Origin: Verrucomicrobiaceae bacterium UBA1938
GTDB taxonomy: Bacteria > Verrucomicrobiota > Verrucomicrobiia > Verrucomicrobiales > Verrucomicrobiaceae
Reading direction: 5' to 3'
Length of the DNA: 64,000 nucleotides
NCBI GenBank assembly: GCA_002336895.1
Contig: DDFC01000029.1
Span: 62,001 to 126,000, forward strand
Shown here: one piece after another, positions 50,415-58,836 of the stretch
Layout: every line of letters starts with the position of its first letter
Numbering within the stretch: position 1 is the first letter of the stretch
The notes under the pieces: model-generated
Told to the model about the DNA's origin: nothing
Databases searched by the model: none
The model's input: the letters and a program-made list of their open reading frames with translations, nothing else
Made by a program: the position numbers and the translations under genes

Positions 50415-53400
50415 GTTCCGGTTCCTTGGAAGGCTTGGGGGTTGAGGTGAAGGAGGCAAAGATGACGTAGAGGCCGGGGATGAGGAGCATGCCGAAGACG
50501 GTGCCGAAGATCATGCCACCGACGGCGGAGGCACCGATGGTGCGATTGCCCGCAGCACCGACGCCAGAGGCCACCATGAGGGGGCTGAGACCGGCGACGA
50601 AGGCGAGGGAGGTCATGAGGATGGGGCGCAGGCGTGAGACGGCGCTCTCCACGGCGGCCTGCAGAGGGGTGAGGCCCTCGCGCTGGCGCTGGATGGCGAA
50701 CTCGACGACGAGGATGGCATTCTTTCCGAGGAGGCCGATGAGCATGATCATGGAGACCTGAGCGTAGATGTTGTTTTCCAAGCCCATCCAGAGCAGGAAG
50801 GCAAAGGCACCGAGAAGGCCCGTGGGAAGTGAGAGGATGACGGGCAGGGGAAGCAGGAAGCTCTCATACTGGGCGGAGAGCAGCAGATAGACGAAGGCGA
50901 GGCAGATGATGAAGATGACGACGGCCTGATTGCCAGCGAGGATCTGGTCGCGGGTGATGCCTGCCCAGTCGATGCCGAAGCCTTTGGGCAGCTTTTCCCT
51001 GGCGGTCTCCTGAATGGCCTGGATGGCAGCGCCGCTGCTGAAGCCGGCGGCGGGCTCTCCATTGATTTCCGCGGAGGTGAACATGTTGTAGCGGGTGACC
51101 TGGTCCACGCCGTAGATTTTTTCCAGCTCCACAAAGGTGGAGAGCTGGACCATCTCTCCGTGTTCGTTTTTGACGTGGAGTTTGAGGATGTCCTCAGGAT
51201 GCGCGCGGTATTCCGGCAGGGCCTGGACCATGACCTTGTAGAGCTGGCCGAAGCGGATGAAGTTGGTGGCGTACTTTCCGCCGAGCAGTGTCTGAAGGGT
51301 GCTCATGACATTGCTGGTGGTGACGCCTTTCTGAGCAGCACGGTCGTTGTCCACATGCACCAGGTACTGAGGGAAGCTGGCGTCGAAGCTGGTGAAGGCG
51401 TTGGCGATCTCCGGGCGTGTCTGGAGGTCTGTGATAAACCTGGCGGCGACGCGCTCCATGTTTTTGAAGTCGCCGGTGCCGGTGCGGTCGAGCAGGCGCA
51501 GCTCAAAGCCGCTGGCGTTTCCGTAACCTGGAACGGCGGGCGGAGAAAAGAACTCGATCCTGGCGTCCTTGATGTGCCTGATCCTGCGGAGCAGATCGTC
51601 CATGACCTGCCTGACAGACTCGGTGCGGTCGTGCCAGCCGGTGAGATTGATGAGGCAGGAGCCGTAGGTGGAGCCGCTGGCGTCTGTGATGATATTGATG
51701 CCGGCGAGAGTGGAGACGGAGGAGATGGCGGAGATGCCTTCGCAGCATTCCTGGATTTCATCGACCACGGCCTTGGTGCGCTCCAGGGTGGAGCCTGCAG
51801 GGGTGGTGACGCCTATGTAGAACGCGCCCTGATCTTCATTTGGGATGAAGCCGGAGGGCAGCCTGCCGCCTGCAAAGACCATGAGGGCGCAGAAGCCGAG
51901 AAGGATGCCCCAGCTGACGGTGCGCCTGCCTGCGAGAGCGGTGATCCAGCTGGAGTAAACGCCGGAGACTTTGTCATAGCTGTGATTGAAGAGCTTGAAG
52001 AAACGACCCAGCAAACCACCGCCGCCGGAGGAGTGGTGGATGCTTTTGAGCATCAAGGCGCAGAGGGCCGGGGTGAGTGTGAGGGCGACGAGACCGGAGA
52101 GCACGATGGCGATGGCCATGGTGAGGGCGAACTGCTGGTAGAAAATGCCAGAAGGGCCGGACATGAAGGAGGCGGGCACAAAGACGGCCGCCATGACGAG
52201 TGTGATGGCGATGATGGCACCGCCGATCTCGTCCATGGCGGACTCGGTGGCCTCACGCGGGGAAGCACCTGAGCCTTCCATCTTGGCGTGCACGGCCTCG
52301 ACCACGACGATGGCGCCGTCCACGACGATGCCGATGGCGAGGACGAGGGCGAGCAGGGTGATGAGATTGAGCGAGAAGCCGAGCAACTGCATGAAGAAGA
52401 AGGTGCCGACGAGCGACACGGGGACGGCGATGACGGGGATCAAGGTGGAGCGCCAGTCCTGCAGGAAGACAAAGGTGACGACGGAGACGAGCAGGAAGGC
52501 CTCTGCGAGGGTGCGGAGAACCTCGTGCAGGGAGGCATCAAGGAAGCGGGAGACGTCGTAGCTGATCTCGTAGTTCATGCCCTTGAGGAAGGTGGACTCT
52601 TTCAGCTCGGCCATGCGCTGCTTGATATTGGCGATGACCTCGTTGGCATTGGAGCCGGGGAGCTGCTTGAGAAGAATGGCGGCGGTGGGGCGGCCATTGA
52701 GCTTGGCCTCCACGTCGAAGTAGTTGGTGCTGAACTCGACGTCGGCGACGTCCTTGATGCGGAGGACCTGGCCTTCGTCGTTGGAGAGGATGGGGATCTG
52801 CTCGTAGTCCTCCTTGTTGCGGTATTTGCCGGAGTAGCGGATGACGTACTGGAGATGGGGTTCGGTCTTGTCAGAGCTTTCCCCGACCTTGCCGGGAGCG
52901 GCCTCGACGTTCTGCTCCCGGAGGGCGGTGAGCACGTCCTCGGTGGAGATGTTGTAGGCGAGCATGTTATCCGGCTTGAGCCAGATGCGCATGGCGTACT
53001 CCCTGGCGCCGAGGATGTCCACAAAGCCGACGCCTTTGATGCGCTTGAGCTCGGTGAGGATGTTGATGTCCGCAAAGTTGTAGAGGAACATCTCATCGAT
53101 GTCGGGACTGGTGCTGGTGATGTCGAGGTACATCAGCATGGCCTTCTCCTCCTTGGCGATGCGGACGCCGGCCTTGATGATTTCCTCCGGGAGCTCTCCC
53201 ATGACGGTGGCGACGCGGTTCTGCACATTGACCGCAGCGACATCGGGGTCCGTGCCGACTTCAAAAACGACGGAGATAACACCCACGCCGTCATTGGCCG
53301 CGCGGGAGGACATGTACTTCATGCGGGGGACGCCATTGATGGAGCGCTCCAGAGGAACGATGGCGGCCTTGGTGAGCGTCTCGGCATTGGCACCGATGTA

Positions 53401-53544
53401 TTCCACGGTCACATTCACCTCGGGAGGTGCGATGCTGGGGAACTGGGTGATGGGGAGCTGGAGCAGGGAGAGGATGCCGAGGAAGGTGATGATGATGGAG
53501 ATCACCATCGAGAGCACGGGCCTGCGGATGAACTGGCGAATCAT
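50407..53544 (-). CDS. RND efflux transporter, HAE1/AcrB family, with altered proton-relay site
   Basis: This 1,045-residue inner-membrane pump has the N-terminal MIRQFIRRPVLSMVISIIIT, the porter domain, and twelve membrane segments. The TM4 site reads VVDGAIVVVE: the first relay Asp (residue 409, AcrB D407 position) is present, but the second (D408) is Gly410. The TM10 Lys (GLLGKNAILVVEFA) and the TM11 Arg (RLRPILMTSLAF) are retained. It expels hydrophobic compounds, probably in exchange for protons. The replaced aspartate may change coupling. The duct gene overlaps the 3' end. Confidence 0.93.
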   Translation of the reverse strand: MIRQFIRRPVLSMVISIIITFLGILSLLQLPITQFPSIAPPEVNVTVEYIGANAETLTKAAIVPLERSINGVPRMKYMSSRAANDGVGVISVVFEVGTDPDVAAVNVQNRVATVMGELPEEIIKAGVRIAKEEKAMLMYLDITSTSPDIDEMFLYNFADINILTELKRIKGVGFVDILGAREYAMRIWLKPDNMLAYNISTEDVLTALREQNVEAAPGKVGESSDKTEPHLQYVIRYSGKYRNKEDYEQIPILSNDEGQVLRIKDVADVEFSTNYFDVEAKLNGRPTAAILLKQLPGSNANEVIANIKQRMAELKESTFLKGMNYEISYDVSRFLDASLHEVLRTLAEAFLLVSVVTFVFLQDWRSTLIPVIAVPVSLVGTFFFMQLLGFSLNLITLLALVLAIGIVVDGAIVVVEAVHAKMEGSGASPREATESAMDEIGGAIIAITLVMAAVFVPASFMSGPSGIFYQQFALTMAIAIVLSGLVALTLTPALCALMLKSIHHSSGGGGLLGRFFKLFNHSYDKVSGVYSSWITALAGRRTVSWGILLGFCALMVFAGGRLPSGFIPNEDQGAFYIGVTTPAGSTLERTKAVVDEIQECCEGISAISSVSTLAGINIITDASGSTYGSCLINLTGWHDRTESVRQVMDDLLRRIRHIKDARIEFFSPPAVPGYGNASGFELRLLDRTGTGDFKNMERVAARFITDLQTRPEIANAFTSFDASFPQYLVHVDNDRAAQKGVTTSNVMSTLQTLLGGKYATNFIRFGQLYKVMVQALPEYRAHPEDILKLHVKNEHGEMVQLSTFVELEKIYGVDQVTRYNMFTSAEINGEPAAGFSSGAAIQAIQETAREKLPKGFGIDWAGITRDQILAGNQAVVIFIICLAFVYLLLSAQYESFLLPLPVILSLPTGLLGAFAFLLWMGLENNIYAQVSMIMLIGLLGKNAILVVEFAIQRQREGLTPLQAAVESAVSRLRPILMTSLAFVAGLSPLMVASGVGAAGNRTIGASAVGGMIFGTVFGMLLIPGLYVIFASFTSTPKPSKEPEHA

Positions 53545-53654
53545 TCAGGGGTTTCTGGTTGGGCGGCAGGGCGCGTGGAACCAGAATCGGGATGCGGAGA
53601 GGTCCGCACCGACTGTTCACACACCCGGATATCCGTTGGGGGCAGTGGCATCTG

Positions 53655-54797
53655 TCAGAAGGGCGCCACTTCAGCGAGCGCCTTGAAGTCGGGTGCGATC
53701 ACCTCGCCTTCCTTGACCACCTGAATGCCCTCAAAGATGATGCGGTCGCTGGGCTTGAGGCCGGAGTCGATCACATAATGGTTTTGCAGGCGGAGCTTGG
53801 TTCCGATGCTGCGAAGCTCGATGCTGTTGTCTGCGGCAAGGGCAAAGACGCAGGTCTTGTGCTGGACCTCGAAGGTGCACTTCTGAGGGATGACCAGGGC
53901 GTTTTTGAGCTCAGAGCGCAGGATGACCTTGCCGGAGGAGCCGTGTTTGAGGAGATGCTCGGGATTGGGGAAGCTGGCGCGGAAGGCGATGTTTCCGGTG
54001 CTTTTGGAGATGACGCTTTCCCAAGTTTCGATCCTGCCCTGATGAGGATGGATTTCGCCGTTTGCGAGTTCGAGCACAACGCTGCCCTTTTCTCCGAGGT
54101 CGCTGCGCTTTGCCAGCTCGAGGTATTCGCGTTCGGAGACGTTGAAGTAGGCGTAAACATCTCCGTCATTGGAGATGGAGGTGAGGAGATCTCCTTCGGC
54201 GATGAGGCTGCCGGTCTTGCTGCGGATGCGATTGATGATGCCGTCAAAGGGGGCGCGGACTTCGGCGTAGCTGAGCCTGCGCTCGGCATCTGCGACGGTG
54301 GTACGCGCCTCGTCCACCTTGGACATGGCGGAGTCGAGCTTTGCCTGGGCCATTTCCCATTCGGACTGAGAGATGATTTTTTTGTCGAGGAGGAGCTGGT
54401 TATTCTGAAGGTCGATCTCGGCCATTTTGGCCTCGGCCTGGGCACCCTTGAGGCGGGCGTTGGCGCGCTTGACCTCCTCCTGATACTCGTGGCTGCTGAT
54501 GGTGAAGAGCAGCTGACCGGCGGTGACGCGCTGGCCTTCATCGGCGGAAATTTTTTCGAGGCGGCCGCTGACGCGGGCGCGGAGCTCGATGAAATTGGAG
54601 TTTTGGATACTGGCCACATACTCCTGCCCATGGGGGACATCCATCACCACGGCGGAGGTGACCGGGTAAGTTTTGCTGGGAGGCGGAGCGTCGGCGGTTT
54701 TGTTTTCGCCGCAGGAGATCAGGGAGAAAAGCAGCGGAAGAGATGCGACCGCTTTCAATCCGGCACACTTGTCGAGTATGTGTTTAAATGAGGTCAT
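53655..54797 (-). CDS. RND periplasmic adaptor (membrane fusion) lipoprotein
   Basis: This 380-residue protein has a lipoprotein signal (LKAVASLPLLFSLISC). The adaptor layout is: a barrel-sandwich half (NFIELRARVSGRLEKISADE, GQRVTAGQLLF), an alpha-hairpin (AEAKMAEIDLQNNQLLLDKK), the second half (LSYAEVRAPFDGIINRIRSK), a beta-barrel and a membrane-proximal domain. It bridges pump and duct. It is the first gene of the efflux operon, with 110 bases before the pump gene. The region upstream has palindromes that may bind a regulator. Confidence 0.92.
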   Translation of the reverse strand: MTSFKHILDKCAGLKAVASLPLLFSLISCGENKTADAPPPSKTYPVTSAVVMDVPHGQEYVASIQNSNFIELRARVSGRLEKISADEGQRVTAGQLLFTISSHEYQEEVKRANARLKGAQAEAKMAEIDLQNNQLLLDKKIISQSEWEMAQAKLDSAMSKVDEARTTVADAERRLSYAEVRAPFDGIINRIRSKTGSLIAEGDLLTSISNDGDVYAYFNVSEREYLELAKRSDLGEKGSVVLELANGEIHPHQGRIETWESVISKSTGNIAFRASFPNPEHLLKHGSSGKVILRSELKNALVIPQKCTFEVQHKTCVFALAADNSIELRSIGTKLRLQNHYVIDSGLKPSDRIIFEGIQVVKEGEVIAPDFKALAEVAPF

Positions 54798-54946
54798 GAA
54801 AGTTATGCATGAGCATGTGACATGCCATTTCTATACGAGCGGGGCAAGGCATAGGTAGAACGCCTTCTGTCGCGGACGGCGGTGGAAAACCTGAGCGGGC
54901 CGAGAGAATGAAACGCGCTGCAAGCAGCTGCTGTGAGCTGTGTTGA

Positions 54947-54977
54947 AATTAACGCATTGTTTTACAATGAGTTAATT
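54947..54977. promoter_or_regulatory. Long palindrome upstream of the efflux operon
   Basis: AATTAACGCATTGT-TTT-ACAATGAGTTAATT: 13 of 14 positions are complementary, with a 3-base centre. It lies 150 bases upstream of the adaptor start. It could be an operator for a TetR/MarR-type regulator of the pump or an RNA hairpin. Confidence 0.45.
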
Positions 54978-55074
54978 AGAGGTTTTGTGATGATAATGAC
55001 CCTCCAATCGCTCTTAATTAGGGCATGTAAAACCGGTAATTTTGAGCAATGAGTAGCATTAGGCGCTACATTAT

Positions 55075-55093
55075 ATGCGTGAAAAACACGCAT
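55075..55093. promoter_or_regulatory. Perfect hairpin between efflux operon and PQQ-propeller gene
   Basis: ATGCGTG-AAAAA-CACGCAT, 7-base arms. It lies 47 bases beyond the end of the PQQ-propeller gene. No T-run follows in either direction, so operator and hairpin are both possible. Confidence 0.4.
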
Positions 55094-55139
55094 CACAAAA
55101 AGTGAATGAAATGCACATTTTTTGTCAGGAAGTGGTATT

Positions 55140-56621
55140 TTAGTCGCCTCGAAGGTCGATGCAGAGGATGCGGGGGCCGGATTTTCTGAGGAGGTCCTGA
55201 GACTGCTGGCGGACATAGAGCAGGCCGTGACTGAGGGCGGGGAGGCTCCAGGTATTGAGGGCGTAGAAGAGCTGGGTCTGGGCGAGGACTTTGGCACCGG
55301 CGGGACTGAGGTCGAGCCAGTGGAGTGAGCCGGTCTCGCCGAGGCAGAGGAAGGCGCCGTCTGCCTTGAGCAGGCTGGCGCGGAGGATGCTGAGGCGGGT
55401 GGGATTGGAGCGGCCGGTCTGCTTGCTGAACTCTGAGTCCTCCCACTCGATGTGCTGCTCCCAGACCTCTGCGCCGGTGTCTGCATTGACGCAGACGAGG
55501 CGGGATTTGGGCTCTGTTTCGCCATCGATGGCGTAGAGGTGGCCATCGTGGTAAACGGGGTTCATCCAATGGACGCCGAGCTTTTTGGACTGCCAGACCT
55601 CCTTGGGCTGGAAGTCGGCGTCATACTCGACCATGGCACCGCCGAGGGGGCGGCCTTTGGGGTAGGCGGTGGTGATGAAGGCGCGGTTTTTGCCCGGGAT
55701 GACGACGGGGGAGGTGCCGATGGCCTGGATGTAGTCCTCTGAGCGCCAGGGGAATTTGGAGTGGAGCTTGCCGGAGGTGGGATCGATGCACATGAGGCCG
55801 CCGGTGGCGGGGTCGCTCTCGCCGCCGGCGTAGATGAGGATCTTGGTCTGGCCATGGAGCTGAGCGGGGACGGGGGAGGCGTAGCTGGCACCCCAGGCGT
55901 CTTCGACGGTCCAGAGGATCTTGCCGCTGTGGAGGTCAAAGGCGGCGACGCTGACGCCTGCCTCGGCGAGGCGCTCTTTGCGGTCGCGGAGGCCTTCGGT
56001 GTCTTCGATGGGGCCTTTTTTGCCGCCGACATTGAGAATGACGCGGCCTTCGAGAATGAGGGGGGTGCCGCCTGCGCCGAAGAAGTCCTGTGGGACGTGG
56101 TATTCGGAACGGAGGTCGTGTTTCCAGAGCTCTTTGCCGGTCTTGAGATCGAAAGCATGAAGCTCGGCGGTGACGCCGAAGGTGACGACGATACCATCGG
56201 CGATGACGGGGGAGCCGCGAGGGCCATTGCTGAAACCGTAGCGATCCTGGTAGGAGACTGGGTAGTCGGCGGTCCAGAAGCGTTTACCGGTTTCGCGATC
56301 AAGGCACTCGATGGTTTCTTTGCCAGCGAGTGCGTGGAAGAGCACGCAATAGCTTCCGCTGATGGCGGGGGAGTTGTAGGCATCGCCCATCTGGACCTCC
56401 CAGAGTGTTTTGAGGCCGGATTGGGGCCAGGATTTGAGCAGGTGGGTTTCGGGCGAGATGGCGTCGTGGGTGGGGCCGAGGACGCGGGGCCAGTCGCTGG
56501 TTTTGGCGGAGGCTGAAAGGGGCTTGGGTGCAGCGTGGGAGGTGAGGCGGTCAAAGCTCTCCTGCGCGGGGCAGATGCGAAGGGCCAGAAGGAGGAGGAA
56601 GAGGATCGACGGGCGGTGCAT
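55140..56621 (-). CDS. Secreted PQQ-like beta-propeller protein
   Basis: This 493-residue protein has a signal peptide (MHRPSILFLLLLALRICPAQ). Repeated blades of the quinoprotein/BamB kind are seen, each with an 'A.D..TGk.lW' segment: IECLDRETGKRFWTADYPV, HAFDLKTGKELWKHDLRS, AAFDLHSGKILWTVEDAW, CVNADTGAEVWEQHIEW. Such secreted PQQ_2 proteins are abundant in Planctomycetes and Verrucomicrobia; the quinone itself may not be bound. No catalytic residues can be assigned. The ATG at 56621 is preferred because it starts the signal peptide. It is divergent from the small lipoprotein gene. Confidence 0.85.
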   Translation of the reverse strand: MHRPSILFLLLLALRICPAQESFDRLTSHAAPKPLSASAKTSDWPRVLGPTHDAISPETHLLKSWPQSGLKTLWEVQMGDAYNSPAISGSYCVLFHALAGKETIECLDRETGKRFWTADYPVSYQDRYGFSNGPRGSPVIADGIVVTFGVTAELHAFDLKTGKELWKHDLRSEYHVPQDFFGAGGTPLILEGRVILNVGGKKGPIEDTEGLRDRKERLAEAGVSVAAFDLHSGKILWTVEDAWGASYASPVPAQLHGQTKILIYAGGESDPATGGLMCIDPTSGKLHSKFPWRSEDYIQAIGTSPVVIPGKNRAFITTAYPKGRPLGGAMVEYDADFQPKEVWQSKKLGVHWMNPVYHDGHLYAIDGETEPKSRLVCVNADTGAEVWEQHIEWEDSEFSKQTGRSNPTRLSILRASLLKADGAFLCLGETGSLHWLDLSPAGAKVLAQTQLFYALNTWSLPALSHGLLYVRQQSQDLLRKSGPRILCIDLRGD

Positions 56622-56643
56622 TGGGTGGTAAGATAATACAGCC

Positions 56644-56799
56644 ATGAAAACCGCCACTTTCATTCTTCTGACGGCCTGTGTTTTGAGCGCGTGCTCTGGA
56701 GGGGGAAGCGGAGTGCCGGGCAAGGGGCGGGTGGCGAAGGATCAGACGGTGTTTTCGTGGCTGAGCACGACAGCGGTGACGCCGACGGTGGCGAGGTGA
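56644..56799 (+). CDS. Small lipoprotein of 51 residues
   Basis: The reading frame begins MKTATFILLTACVLSACSGG. It shows a lipoprotein signal with lipobox LSAC (Cys17), followed by a short Gly-rich and then polar tail of about 35 residues ending with a stop at 56797-56799. Size and design recall entericidin-type envelope lipoproteins, though no close match can be claimed. The stop TGA shares its last A with the next start (TGATG), which points to translational coupling. It lies 22 bases from the divergent PQQ-propeller gene. Confidence 0.7.
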   Translation: MKTATFILLTACVLSACSGGGSGVPGKGRVAKDQTVFSWLSTTAVTPTVAR

Positions 56800-57278
56800 T
56801 GTTTATGGAGGGCATGAAGTCACCACAAGATTTTACCTGGTTTGAGCGCCAGTTTGGAGCGTCCGCGCTGGCTGGCATTTCTGCCTATGTCATCGGATAT
56901 GGGCTTGGGTTTTGGGGGGCTGGAATAGGTGGTGCCAGGCTGGATGTCGGCACGGTTTTGATGCGTGGCGTTTACTGCGCTTTGTTTCCTGTTGTTCTGG
57001 CCTGGTTCACACGCACGGCCTGGCTTTTCATGGTGCCGATCTACATGATCGGTTTTGGCACGAGCTTTGGGAAGGTTTTAACCTTTGGTATTCGAGACGC
57101 CATCATGGCTTGGTGTTCTTTGCTGGCAGGTGAGCGCCCGATTCCATCTCAGCCGTCTTCGCATCCTGATTTGCCATGGGTTTTTGCGATCATGCTGTGG
57201 ATGACGGGGCTTGCTGCCATCGTGCGCCGAAGCGGGCGTTTTCGGTGTGGGGACGTTCTGCAGGAAAAGGCCGAGTGA
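56799..57278 (+). CDS. Four-helix membrane protein coupled to the small lipoprotein
   Basis: This 159-residue protein begins MFMEGMKSPQDFTWFERQFG. Several membrane segments are visible: ALAGISAYVIGYGLGFWGAG, VLMRGVYCALFPVVLAWFTR, LFMVPIYMIGFGTSFGKVL, VFAIMLWMTGLAAIVRRSG. No family is recognised. The start at 56799 overlaps the stop of the lipoprotein gene, so the pair is translated together. An alternative internal ATG at 56814 is possible. Confidence 0.6.
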   Translation: MFMEGMKSPQDFTWFERQFGASALAGISAYVIGYGLGFWGAGIGGARLDVGTVLMRGVYCALFPVVLAWFTRTAWLFMVPIYMIGFGTSFGKVLTFGIRDAIMAWCSLLAGERPIPSQPSSHPDLPWVFAIMLWMTGLAAIVRRSGRFRCGDVLQEKAE

Positions 57279-57383
57279 ACATGGATGAGCAGCAGTTGAT
57301 CGCGTTAGAGCAACAAAAGCCAATGATAGGCCGTTGAGCGGGGGGAATTCCGGCGTATGAGGGAGGGAACACCCACCAACCGC

Positions 57384-58241
57384 ATGCTGATCCCCACCTC
57401 TTTCCCGACGTCCAATGGTCCTGCTGAATCGAAGCCGCTGATCGCCCAGGAGGGCTGGGTGGTGCAGCACCTGTTTTTCACGATTGATCATGGCTACTGG
57501 GCGGCGCTGACGCCGGAGGAGCGGCAGGAGCGGCGGGAGAATTTTACGCGCACGATTGAGGCGATCCGCAAGCACCCGGGCACGCAGCTGCTGGCGTTTG
57601 CGATGGTGTCGCCGAAGTCGGAGCTGGGCTTCATGCTGATCACGCCGGATCTGCATGACTCGCAGAAGTTTGAAAAGCAGATCAGCCTGGCGCTGGGGCC
57701 TGATGTGCTGACGCCTGCGTACAGCTACCTCTCGATGACGGAGTGGACGGAGTACTCGCAGAGCGAGGAGGAGTTCAAAGTGCAGCTGGAGAAGGCGGAA
57801 AATCTGGCCCCGGGCACGGAGGCCTTTGAGAAGCGACTGGGAGAGTGGAAGGGGCACATGACGAAGTACTTCAATGACCGCCTGTACCCGAACATGCCGG
57901 ACTGGCAGGTGGTCTGCTTTTACCCGATGAGCAAGCGTCGCAACGTGGGCGCGAACTGGTATGCGAACGAATTTGCGAAGCGCCGTGAACTGATGGGTGG
58001 CCATGCGAAGACGGGCCGCAAGTATGCCGGGAAGGTGCGCCAGCTGATCACGGGTTCGACAGGCCTGGACAGCTATGAGTGGGGCGTGACGCTGTTTGCG
58101 CACGACATGTTCCAGATCAAGAGCATCGTGTATGAGATGCGCTTTGATGAAGTGACGGCGCAGTACGGCGAGTTTGGCGACTTTTACATCGGCATCCAGA
58201 CGCCGACAGGCGAGCTGCTGCAGCGGGTGATGCTGAGTTGA
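57384..58241 (+). CDS. chdC: Coproheme decarboxylase / HemQ (chlorite dismutase family)
   Basis: This 285-residue protein matches the HemQ/ChdC group: WVVQHLFFTIDHGYW, FAMVSPKSELGFMLI, VVCFYPMSKRRNVGANWYAN, LMGGHAKTGRKYAGKVRQLI, and the end FDEVTAQYGEFGDFYIGIQ. The likely propionate-reactive Tyr is in FYPMSKRR and the proximal haem ligand His in GGHAKTGRKY. It performs the last step of the coproporphyrin-dependent haem pathway, used by Gram-positive bacteria and several Gram-negative phyla. The start is either 57384 or 57357. No other haem gene is near. Confidence 0.9.
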   Translation: MLIPTSFPTSNGPAESKPLIAQEGWVVQHLFFTIDHGYWAALTPEERQERRENFTRTIEAIRKHPGTQLLAFAMVSPKSELGFMLITPDLHDSQKFEKQISLALGPDVLTPAYSYLSMTEWTEYSQSEEEFKVQLEKAENLAPGTEAFEKRLGEWKGHMTKYFNDRLYPNMPDWQVVCFYPMSKRRNVGANWYANEFAKRRELMGGHAKTGRKYAGKVRQLITGSTGLDSYEWGVTLFAHDMFQIKSIVYEMRFDEVTAQYGEFGDFYIGIQTPTGELLQRVMLS

Positions 58242-58271
58242 TTTGGATCGTTTTGGCATTATTCTCCGCAC

Positions 58272-58520
58272 ATGACATCTGTGCTTCCAGCCCCGGTTGC
58301 CGAGATCAAAAGCCGCATCGACGAGCTTTCGCGGTCTGACCGGCTGCTGCTGAATGAAATTCTTCGGGTGGAAAGCGAGAAGGAACTGCTGGAAGACCGA
58401 GACTGGCCCTGGGAGATTTTGGAAAAGCGTGAAGCGGCTCTAAAATCCGGCGAGAGCCGAGCCCTTCCTCTGGAAGAGGTGGCGAATCGCCTCCGGGCGC
58501 GAAGAGCCGACAGGTCATGA
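58272..58520 (+). CDS. Antitoxin, addiction-module component family
   Basis: This 82-residue protein has the pattern IDELSRSDRLLLNEILRVES, WPWEILEKREAALKSGESRA and LEEVANRLRARR, similar to the small 'putative addiction module' antitoxins (PF09720 type) paired with ParE/RelE toxins. It is helix-rich with no clear DNA-binding domain. The stop overlaps the start of the toxin gene by ATGA (58517-58520). The pair sits between chdC and thiG. Confidence 0.75.
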   Translation: MTSVLPAPVAEIKSRIDELSRSDRLLLNEILRVESEKELLEDRDWPWEILEKREAALKSGESRALPLEEVANRLRARRADRS

Positions 58521-58834
58521 AAGTGACGGTAGATCTCGCTGTCGAGACTGACATTGCTGAAATAGCCGACTTTTATGACCTGCAACTGCGGGGCTTGGGT
58601 GCCGATGTTGAAGAGTTCCTCATTGAATGTCTTGGGCAGCTGGCGGTTCTGGCGGGTATTCATCCGCAGCGCCGTGGGATCTACCGACAGGTGATCTCGC
58701 GTGGCAGGTTTCCGTATTTTGTCGTTTACTACGAGATATTGACGAGTTCAGAAGTATTGGTGCGAGCCGTGCAGGATCATCGCCGCGATCCAGATGACAT
58801 TGCAGCCAAGATCGACGACCGTTTCACCTCATAA
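58517..58834 (+). CDS. ParE/RelE-family toxin
   Basis: This 105-residue protein has typical motifs of the RelE/ParE superfamily: VDLAVETDIAEIADFYDLQL, GIYRQVISRGRFPYFVVYYE and VRAVQDHRRDPDDI. The RxVLxRFPY-type central strand and the C-terminal basic HRRDP are the family signature. It probably inhibits gyrase or cleaves mRNA; sequence alone cannot tell. The gene overlaps the antitoxin by four bases and ends three bases before thiG. Confidence 0.8.
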   Translation: MKVTVDLAVETDIAEIADFYDLQLRGLGADVEEFLIECLGQLAVLAGIHPQRRGIYRQVISRGRFPYFVVYYEILTSSEVLVRAVQDHRRDPDDIAAKIDDRFTS

Positions 58835-58836
58835 GC

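Larger units (their letters stand above)
54798..55139. other. AT-rich regulatory region upstream of the efflux operon
   Basis: About 340 bases with no gene, far more AT-rich than surrounding coding DNA. It includes a 31-base imperfect palindrome (54947-54977), a 19-base hairpin (55075-55093) and a direct repeat TTAATTAG at about 54972 and 55014. It lies between the first efflux gene and the 3' end of the PQQ-propeller gene. It probably carries the efflux promoter and a regulator site; no regulator gene is adjacent. Confidence 0.5.

Noticed and set aside
48978..54797. Heavy-metal (CusA/CzcA-type) assignment for the RND operon
   Set aside because: The pump has HAE1-type sequence features, and the adaptor lacks His/Met-rich metal-binding parts.
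57285..57341. 18-codon frame (MDEQQLIALEQ...) before chdC
   Set aside because: Too short and without supporting features; likely chance.
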